NCBI RefSeq assembly: GCF_000231405.2
Contig: NZ_CP007032.1
Span: forward strand, 1,922,001-1,986,000
DNA length: 64,000 nucleotides
Direction: 5' to 3'
Source: Desulfitobacterium metallireducens DSM 15288
Lineage (GTDB): Bacteria; Bacillota; Desulfitobacteriia; Desulfitobacteriales; Desulfitobacteriaceae
Shown: positions 57,987-64,000 of the stretch, in pieces
How the letters are laid out: every line of letters starts with the position of its first letter
Position numbering within the stretch: the first letter of the stretch is position 1
Made by a program: the position numbers and the translations under genes
The notes under the pieces: generated by a model
Seen by the model: only the letters and a program-made list of their open reading frames with translations
What the model was told of the DNA's origin: nothing
Databases searched by the model: none

Positions 57987-60560
57987 CTATTTCCTCCTTT
58001 GCTCGATTAGGCGTAGCACAAACTCTTTCTCCTCGGCAGAAGTATGAATTCTCTGTTCAAGCCAAGCCAATCGAACCTCTTTTAAAACATTCCCGATTTC
58101 GGGTCCTTTAGGAACTCCAAACTGCAGAAGCACCTTGCCATTTACCCCGAGTTTCAATTGAGCTACTGCCTCTTCGTAACTTGAGACGGCTTCATTTAAA
58201 ACAGGATCCCATTTTAAAGCGCTTCGTATTTCCTGAGAAACACCCACAAGCTGCTGGTCTAAAACAGCCAAGCTCAAAGAAGGCTGAGCATAAAGGATTG
58301 CCTGAATTTCCTTAAATTTCAGAGTTTCTTTCCTCAATTCTTTCGTCAACTTCAGGCCTAAAACCTGTTCTGTTTCTTGAAAATTAAAATTTGAGACCGA
58401 GATAAGCCACCTTTCTTCAAGAGTCAGGTTCTCATTCTCCGCAACCCGAGCAAAATTCCAAGGCAACTTCTCGCCAAACCATTCTTCAAAAACACCGAGT
58501 TCGACCAAACTTTCCCCCATTTTAGGGAAGTGTTTTTCATGAAGCATAAGGAGAATTTCTTGAGTAAAACGTTCTATACTCACTTTCTTTAAAACCCCAG
58601 CCTTAAGCGCTGTTTCGACTCCCTCTAACGTCTCCTTTGACAACTGAAAACCATAGCGTTCGGCAAACCGAATGGCGCGTAAAATGCGTGTTGGATCCTC
58701 GATAAAGCTAAGATGATGGATAAACCGAATCTCCCCTTGTTTAAGATCCCGTAACCCTCCATAAAAATCAACAAGTTCACCATAGTGTTCCGAATTGATC
58801 GCTAAGGCCATTGCATTGATCGTAAAATCACGCCGGAATAAATCATCCCTTAACCGAGATTCTTCGACTTGGGGCAAAGCACCAGGATACTCATAATACT
58901 CCCAACGCGTACCCGCAACATCTAGATGCGTTTCATCCGGAAATTCAATTCGGGCCGTTCCAAATTGTTCATGAAGCGTTAATTGCCCAGAGCCCAATTC
59001 TTCAAAAAGGGCTTGAGCAAATGCATGCCCATTCCCCTCGACCACAAAATCCAAATCCTGAGTGGGGGTAAGAAGCAGAAGATCCCGAACAAACCCCCCA
59101 ATAATAAAAACAGAATACCCTAAAGTATCAGCAACCTTTTGGCCTGCTTTCAACAAATCGCGCGTCTTTTTCGGAAGGTTTCCCAGCAGGTTAAGAATAT
59201 CCTGACGCATTGCTAAACTTCGATCTCGGGTCAGGTTTGTTTCTGTCGGCACAGACCCCCCATGAATTAAACGTAAAACATCGGAGCGGGAAACGATACC
59301 TACGAGTTGATTATCTTCTAAAACTGGAATTCGTCCAATGTCCTCCTGAACCATTAACTGCTGAACTTCTTCCCAACCCGCATTTCCATCAACCGTCACA
59401 ACCTCTTTAGTCATGAACCCTTTCACTGGCGCATGTTCTAAGCCATGTTTAAGCCCTTTATCTACATCACGTCGCGAAATAATCCCAACAAGCTTGCCTT
59501 CTTCTACAACCGGAACACCTGTATGGCCGTATCGAAGAAGGATTTGTTGCACATCTTTAAGCTTCATCTCAGGCGCCACACTCTTCACTGGATAACTCAT
59601 GATGTCGTGAACCAGATGAGGGCTTCTTACCCGTTGCTTGATTTCTTCTTGGAGCTTAACGACCGTCTCTTGCACCGTCTTATTCTTGAGCGTTGCCGAT
59701 GCAGCTTTAGCATGGCCTGCTCCCCCAAAAACTTGGGCAATTAAATTGACAGGTATCCCCCGCCCCCGTGAACGTCCAACGAGATAGACCCGATTCTCCA
59801 TCCCCACAACAAGGAACAGCGTTTCTGCACCTTCCATTTCGCCGACGCGATGGGCAAGCAAAGCTAACCCCCCCACATAATCCGAGCTAACTGCGAACGA
59901 AATATAGATAGGCACTCCCTCAAACAATTCAGTTTGACCATGATCTAATAATTCTTGGAGCAGAACTTTTTGTTCATCAGTTAAGGGTTTACGTAGATAA
60001 TCAGAAACAACGCTCAAGTTCGCTCCCTGTTCTAATAAGTATGCTATAGCTCTCACATCTCGAACCGTAGTACTATCGAAAAGCAAACTTCCCGTATCCT
60101 CATAAATTCCCAAGGCCAATAAAGTGGCTTCAAAACTACTGAGCGACACTTTGTTGATCTGGATTTGCTCCACTAAAAGCGTAGTGCACGCACCCGTATT
60201 TTCAATATGCATCCCCGGGCTAATTGGTCCGGAATAGGGATGATGATCGTAAATCTCCACTTCGAGCGATTCAAGCTGTCTAAGTTCTTCCACTTCTTTC
60301 AGCCCAGCTGCCCTACTGAAGTCATGGGTATCAACAAGGACAACCTTATGCACACTCGACCATGAAACATCCTTTAGTTTTGTCAACGGCAGACTATCTT
60401 TAGCTAAGGTAATATAGTCCTGAACATAAGTATTAGGTTTACCATCTATCCCCAAAATGCTATCAGGATACAGGGCTTTAGCAGCAACCATTGATGCCAA
60501 GGCATCAAAATCCATTTGCCGATGCGCAAGAATTAAGATCATGTGCTTTTCGTCCTTCAT
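57987..60560 (-). CDS. DHH phosphoesterase - CBS - tRNA nucleotidyltransferase fusion
   Basis: An 857-residue, three-part protein. Residues 1-305 are a DHH/DHHA1 unit (VDTHDFSRAAG, DHHPYS, GGAGHAKAA). Residues 315-435 are two CBS domains, which bind adenine nucleotides. Residues 470-857 are a class II nucleotidyltransferase: GGFVRDLLLL, DLDFVVEG, RRDFTINAMALA. Such fusions are CCA- or A-adding tRNA enzymes in bacteria lacking a single-domain one. ATG 60560 has no strong site; ATG 60542 with AAGGAC is an alternative. The two activities may link tRNA-end repair and small-RNA or cyclic dinucleotide breakdown. Confidence 0.9.
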   Translation of the reverse strand: MKDEKHMILILAHRQMDFDALASMVAAKALYPDSILGIDGKPNTYVQDYITLAKDSLPLTKLKDVSWSSVHKVVLVDTHDFSRAAGLKEVEELRQLESLEVEIYDHHPYSGPISPGMHIENTGACTTLLVEQIQINKVSLSSFEATLLALGIYEDTGSLLFDSTTVRDVRAIAYLLEQGANLSVVSDYLRKPLTDEQKVLLQELLDHGQTELFEGVPIYISFAVSSDYVGGLALLAHRVGEMEGAETLFLVVGMENRVYLVGRSRGRGIPVNLIAQVFGGAGHAKAASATLKNKTVQETVVKLQEEIKQRVRSPHLVHDIMSYPVKSVAPEMKLKDVQQILLRYGHTGVPVVEEGKLVGIISRRDVDKGLKHGLEHAPVKGFMTKEVVTVDGNAGWEEVQQLMVQEDIGRIPVLEDNQLVGIVSRSDVLRLIHGGSVPTETNLTRDRSLAMRQDILNLLGNLPKKTRDLLKAGQKVADTLGYSVFIIGGFVRDLLLLTPTQDLDFVVEGNGHAFAQALFEELGSGQLTLHEQFGTARIEFPDETHLDVAGTRWEYYEYPGALPQVEESRLRDDLFRRDFTINAMALAINSEHYGELVDFYGGLRDLKQGEIRFIHHLSFIEDPTRILRAIRFAERYGFQLSKETLEGVETALKAGVLKKVSIERFTQEILLMLHEKHFPKMGESLVELGVFEEWFGEKLPWNFARVAENENLTLEERWLISVSNFNFQETEQVLGLKLTKELRKETLKFKEIQAILYAQPSLSLAVLDQQLVGVSQEIRSALKWDPVLNEAVSSYEEAVAQLKLGVNGKVLLQFGVPKGPEIGNVLKEVRLAWLEQRIHTSAEEKEFVLRLIEQRRK

Positions 60561-60638
60561 TTTTACAAAATCTTGATAATGGTTAATTATAACATTTCTA
60601 TAATTAAAAAAGCCACCTCTAAAGGTAGCTTCTATTCA

Positions 60639-60980
60639 TTACATTACTTCGTTAATTTCTTCCATCTTTTTATCAATATCAGCTTGTGTCATTCCATCCT
60701 TTATCATCCTAAAATTGATCGCATCCATCCAAAAGCCTGCTTTAGCGCTTATTTTCTTATACAACTTGCCATTCTTTTTGCTCCGTTTGGCCCGAGAATC
60801 TGCGTTAGCTTGAACAATTGAGCAAATGTAGCGTGATTTAAGCCGCATATCTTCGTCCATGTCTTCAAAACTATCAGTGAGTGTTTGAATCACTTTTTTG
60901 TGATATTCCGAAAATTCATCAAGCGGAATTTCCGTCTCCATATGTAAATATTCTTTCATCTTCTCAAATAATTGTTCCAT
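60639..60980 (-). CDS. Hypothetical helical protein
   Basis: A 113-residue, mostly helical and highly charged protein that I do not recognise. GGAGGTTTATGG precedes ATG 60980. There are many Asp, Glu, Lys and Met residues and no transmembrane helix; one cysteine is in YICSIVQANAD. It stands between the DHH-CBS fusion and corA on the same strand. Confidence 0.7.
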   Translation of the reverse strand: MEQLFEKMKEYLHMETEIPLDEFSEYHKKVIQTLTDSFEDMDEDMRLKSRYICSIVQANADSRAKRSKKNGKLYKKISAKAGFWMDAINFRMIKDGMTQADIDKKMEEINEVM

Positions 60981-61049
60981 CCATAAACCTCCATCACATT
61001 TTCCTAAAGGACCTTAAAATTATATCTTAATTTACAAGGAATAACAAGC

Positions 61050-61976
61050 CTATCGTAACCAATCCTTCTTCCAAAAATAGATTAGCACAACAATGATGAT
61101 GAGAAACCCTATTGCATAAAAAATATATAATCCATAATAATTCCTGATCAAAGGCATATGTTCAAAATTCATACCGAAAAAGCTAGTCAACAAGGTGATA
61201 GGCAGTAAAACTGTGGCTAAGATTGAGAGTAATTTCATTATATCGTTAGCTCGGATATCAACGGCTGCCTGATAAGCTTCTCTTAGGCTTTCCATCCGTT
61301 CATGGGCCTGCCGGATATTTTCAAGTTCTCGTTCCGATTCTGTAATCAGCTCAGGCCAAGGAGAGGATGAGCTTGTGTCAATTCTCCCCAATCGTTCAAA
61401 CGCTGTAAGATGATTATTCAGAGACTTCTTCAAACCCATAACGCTTCGATGCAGCACAATAATCTTGCTTTGTTGACTGGAATTTATTTGATTAAGAATT
61501 TCTTCTTCTAGCTGATCCATTTGGTTTTCAATTGATTCGAGTCGTGTTTGGTGATGACGTAAAACTCGGATTCCAATAATCTGGACTAAATCCATAGGGG
61601 AATCAATAATTCCTCGGTTTGCCCACTCAAGGACTTTTTCCTTGCGAAGCAAAGGGTAACCCACGATGACTAAGACATCTTTCGTTAGAAAGAAACGTAT
61701 CGGATGTTCCTTCTCTTGACGGTCTCGATCGCTAAATAAAACATGATGAAAGCCAGGTCTTAAACGCATGACTCCAGGACGGACTTTTGAAGTTCTATCT
61801 CGCGTCGACGCATTAGCCAAGTTCGCTATGGGATGAATTTGCTTAAACCACTGGGTTTGAAATACGGCTTCATCTAACGGAAAAAGCTGAGGCAGAACTT
61901 CCCACTCTGTTAATTCCAAAAGATAAATTTTAAAACTAATCTCGTTATCCTTGACAGGTACAGTAAATTCTTCCAT
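61050..61976 (-). CDS. corA: CorA-type magnesium/cobalt transporter
   Basis: A 308-residue CorA: a soluble acidic N-domain, a long helix with coiled character (residues about 150-230), and two C-terminal transmembrane helices with the signature GMNFEHMP between them. It moves Mg2+ and related ions. AAAGGAG precedes the ATG. Confidence 0.94.
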   Translation of the reverse strand: MEEFTVPVKDNEISFKIYLLELTEWEVLPQLFPLDEAVFQTQWFKQIHPIANLANASTRDRTSKVRPGVMRLRPGFHHVLFSDRDRQEKEHPIRFFLTKDVLVIVGYPLLRKEKVLEWANRGIIDSPMDLVQIIGIRVLRHHQTRLESIENQMDQLEEEILNQINSSQQSKIIVLHRSVMGLKKSLNNHLTAFERLGRIDTSSSSPWPELITESERELENIRQAHERMESLREAYQAAVDIRANDIMKLLSILATVLLPITLLTSFFGMNFEHMPLIRNYYGLYIFYAIGFLIIIVVLIYFWKKDWLR

Positions 61977-62053
61977 ATTTTCTCCTTTTCGCCTGGATAA
62001 TTAGACCTCCTTCTAAATTCAACTTCAAACTTGTTTTACCTTCTCTTTTCTTG

Positions 62054-63211
62054 TTAATTTTCCATTACCTCAAATTGGATCTCTTGATTTGGATTCTGAG
62101 TAGGAATGTTCTGAGTGCTTGATTTTTCTTCTGAATTCTGGTTCTGATTTTTTTGATTATCCTGTTTCTTGACTTCACCCTTCGAACGATTTTCCTGTCC
62201 AAAAACAGAGGTTGTTTTTCCCTCAAGAAATAGTTGGGTAACCACTTTTTGAACTTGGTTCGAATTTACCTTCCAATAACTTATCCCTTTTTCGATTGCA
62301 AATTTTCCCGGAAGGGTTTGACTCACAATTTGATACTGTTCCGTTTTCTTTAATAAACTGGCAAGAGACCAGATCTGGCTGATACTCAAATCCGTCTGAA
62401 CTGACTGATACACTTTGGGGATGGCAAAAGGAAGCTTCGGCAAATTTTCAAGTTCAGTCGCTTCCTTAAAAATGGCTTTGACAACTGCCTGCTGGCGAGC
62501 TGTTCTTGAAATATCTCCCATTTCATCATTGCGGAAACGGGCATATTGAAGAGCCTGGCTTCCTGTAAGACGCTGGGTTCCTTTTTTTAAATCTATATAT
62601 CGGTCTTGGCTATCTCCAGTATCATAATGCATATTCTTCTCAACATTTAACGTAATTCCACCTAAGCTATCAATGATACTTTTAAAGCCATTAAAATTTG
62701 TCGCAACATAACCGTCAATCGGGTAACCGATCATGGTCTCAACATACTTTTGAGTCGCAGAAAATCCATTTTTCACTCGAGCAATAGCATTGATCTTTTG
62801 AATATCTACCCCCGGAAGATCAACTTGAGTATCCCGAGGAATACTCAGGAACGTCAATCTTTCGTTTGATTGATCGATACTGGCTACGAGCAAAGAATCC
62901 GTGTTGCAGAGAGAAGTTTCCTCTGGACGATTATCCATTCCGATCAAGAGAACGGTAAAACGTGAACTATTAAAAGATTCTACGGTTTCATTTACCTTAT
63001 CCTGTGGAGATGCTTTTTCATCCTTAGCTGTTTGATTAACCCTCTGCGATGGTTGCGTTTCTGCTGAAAAAATTTTTCCCACTTGACCCCGTCCCCAAAG
63101 AGTTAGAGCAAGAAGTACAATCCCAACGCCAAGCCCAAAACCTAAGATGGCATTAACCCCATATACTTTAAAGAATTCAAGGCTACTTGCCTTTTTTTTG
63201 TCTTTGGGCAT
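62054..63211 (-). CDS. LytR-CpsA-Psr (LCP) family ligase
   Basis: A 385-residue protein with one N-terminal transmembrane helix (about 14-38) and an extracellular LCP domain: LLIGMDNRPEE, SIPRDTQVDLP, INAIARVKNGFSATQKYVETMIG, LQYARFRNDEMGDISRTARQQ. LCP enzymes attach wall polymers to peptidoglycan from a lipid carrier. The C-terminal 60 residues are a Gln/Asn/Ser-rich tail. It stands alone. Confidence 0.93.
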   Translation of the reverse strand: MPKDKKKASSLEFFKVYGVNAILGFGLGVGIVLLALTLWGRGQVGKIFSAETQPSQRVNQTAKDEKASPQDKVNETVESFNSSRFTVLLIGMDNRPEETSLCNTDSLLVASIDQSNERLTFLSIPRDTQVDLPGVDIQKINAIARVKNGFSATQKYVETMIGYPIDGYVATNFNGFKSIIDSLGGITLNVEKNMHYDTGDSQDRYIDLKKGTQRLTGSQALQYARFRNDEMGDISRTARQQAVVKAIFKEATELENLPKLPFAIPKVYQSVQTDLSISQIWSLASLLKKTEQYQIVSQTLPGKFAIEKGISYWKVNSNQVQKVVTQLFLEGKTTSVFGQENRSKGEVKKQDNQKNQNQNSEEKSSTQNIPTQNPNQEIQFEVMEN

Positions 63212-63398
63212 GTCGTCTCAACTCCATTCTTGAAATCTCAAGAATAGCTTCGACAATCTGAACCCATTTATGCATCATGAAGTATCGTTAATTTTTGGAA
63301 TCTCCCTATTCCCTTACCTTCACATTGGTAAATTTATGTAGCAACTCTTTTTGAATGGAATATAATACCATTAGATAACCATTAAAGGGGGGATCAAT

Positions 63399-63728
63399 GT
63401 GTTTTTCCTTAACAAACTATCATCCCGTACTAATGAGCAAAAACAAGAGCTAGAATTAGCACCCGCACCATCTCCAAGTACTTCAAGCTTAGAACAAGAA
63501 AACTCTCCCGAAGTTCTTGAAAACGCAAATACTGAGCTCGATCAAGATTTTTCGTATGAAACGCCAGCTTTATTTAGCAAGTTTCTCCGCAATCAGAAAA
63601 TCTACTCAGGTCCGGACACTTTCTTTGAAGATGAGTCTTGGGCGCCAGAGTATCAATCTGTTAGGCTCTTTCACAGACAGTGGGGCACAACAGAAGAACA
63701 AATATCCTCACCTTCCGACCCCCAATAA
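63399..63728 (+). CDS. Hypothetical protein
   Basis: A 109-residue, acidic, low-complexity protein with Pro/Ser/Glu-rich segments that I do not recognise. GTG 63399 has AAAGGGGGG upstream. A DEDSWAPEYQ-like acidic aromatic patch is near the middle. It is followed by a terminator. Confidence 0.6.
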   Translation: MFFLNKLSSRTNEQKQELELAPAPSPSTSSLEQENSPEVLENANTELDQDFSYETPALFSKFLRNQKIYSGPDTFFEDESWAPEYQSVRLFHRQWGTTEEQISSPSDPQ

Positions 63729-63732
63729 TCAT

Positions 63733-63770
63733 AGGGCCGTGTCCTTAAATACACGGCCCCTCTCCTTCTC
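63733..63770 (+). terminator. Terminator after the 63399 gene
   Basis: GGGCCGTGT / ACACGGCCC around CCTTAAAT, followed by the pyrimidine run CTCTCCTTCTCTT. Confidence 0.7.
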
Positions 63771-63814
63771 TTAAGCCTAACTCAACGCTATTTTCTAAAG
63801 GAGGCAACTTGCCC

Positions 63815-64000
63815 ATGTCTTCTGGTATCTTTGGACCACGTGCCCCGTCCTATCCCCTTCCTTCTTATTTTAATCAACCTTATCGATCTCCCTATGGTCA
63901 TTCTTCGCACGTCCCATATACCTCGCCAACGTACTCTCGACCTGTTTATCCTCAGCAGTTTACGGAAGTGCCACAATCTTATGCCACTTTTCCTTATCAA
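63815..64000 (+). CDS. Pro/Tyr/Ser-rich protein, 5' part only
   Basis: ATG 63815 has AAAGGAGGC upstream and opens a 62-codon frame that is still open at the right edge. The translation is rich in Pro, Tyr and Ser (GPRAPSYPLPSYFNQPYRSP, then YTSPTYSRPVYPQ). Such composition is seen in spore-coat and surface proteins of sporulating Firmicutes. No signal peptide is visible. Confidence 0.65.
   Translation, partial: MSSGIFGPRAPSYPLPSYFNQPYRSPYGHSSHVPYTSPTYSRPVYPQQFTEVPQSYATFPYQ

Noticed and set aside
63788-64000. Minus-strand frame at the right edge with many Arg and Ile
   Set aside because: It is antisense to the 63815 gene, whose ribosome-binding site and composition are better; the Arg/Ile composition is the complement of a Pro/Tyr/Ser frame.

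Overview
The window looks like chromosome of an anaerobic, endospore-forming Firmicute of the Desulfosporosinus/Desulfitobacterium (Peptococcaceae) type. The basis is spoIVA, spmA/spmB, a gerW-type gene, an ispH-rpsA fusion, scpAB, two LctP-type lactate permeases and a Firmicute-style plsY-gpsA-der cluster. The genus is inferred from gene content and was not checked by a database search.

Layout. 1-325: the 5' end of a group IIC intron (minus strand) that begins right after the Rho-independent terminator of a small RNA-polymerase-alpha-CTD-like gene (397-693). 1073-3159: a plus-strand cluster of small DUF1659, DUF2922 and YvrJ-type proteins, a secreted thermonuclease and an N-acetylmuramoyl-L-alanine amidase. 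3226-9409: an autonomous type I restriction-modification operon (XRE regulator-hsdM-hsdS-hsdR). Its specificity gene carries in-frame 12-bp repeats encoding TAEL, the known length switch of EcoR124-type enzymes. 9573-12590: a scrap zone with the 3' end of an IS21-type element, two displaced fragments of a comM/yifB gene, an excisionase-like gene and an unrecognised two-transmembrane protein.

12594-20077: a reduced prophage or integrative element next to tRNA-Pro (20471-20547). It has an ImmA/ImmR-type switch with divergent promoters and a family of TAAGCG-NNN-CGC operators, then RecT, a Rad50/SMC-like ATPase, a phage winged-helix protein, a DnaD-like initiator, a DnaC-like loader and an excisionase-like protein. 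No integrase, packaging or structural genes are present.

20620-33272 is a conserved minus-strand core: an ACT-domain PheB-like protein, spoIVA, gpsA, plsY, der, a DUF512 radical-SAM-like protein, an FtsW/SpoVE-type flippase/polymerase, ispH-rpsA, plsC, cmk and a CPBP protease. 33698-48229 holds two lactate permeases, aromatic amino-acid genes (aroF-tyrA-aroA, and a hutP-like gene with aroH), an FAD oxidoreductase, a His-rich CMD-fold protein, a PAP2 phosphatase, an Fe-S protein and two paralogous FadR-type regulators. 48594-64000 holds rluB, two glycosyltransferase genes, spmAB, gerW, a DUF2953 gene, a LysE exporter, scpAB, an M50 protease, a DHH-CBS-CCA-transferase fusion, corA, an LCP ligase and the start of a Pro/Tyr-rich protein.

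How the parts work together: the island between the hsd operon and tRNA-Pro is accessory DNA, controlled by its own repressors. The rest is housekeeping metabolism (phospholipid, isoprenoid, aromatic amino acids), chromosome segregation and sporulation. The most testable regulatory ideas are the hsdS repeat switch, the five-site operator set of the ImmR/Xre switch, a promoter-hairpin-attenuator leader in front of the hutP-like/aroH pair, and FadR-type operators at the lactate permeases.
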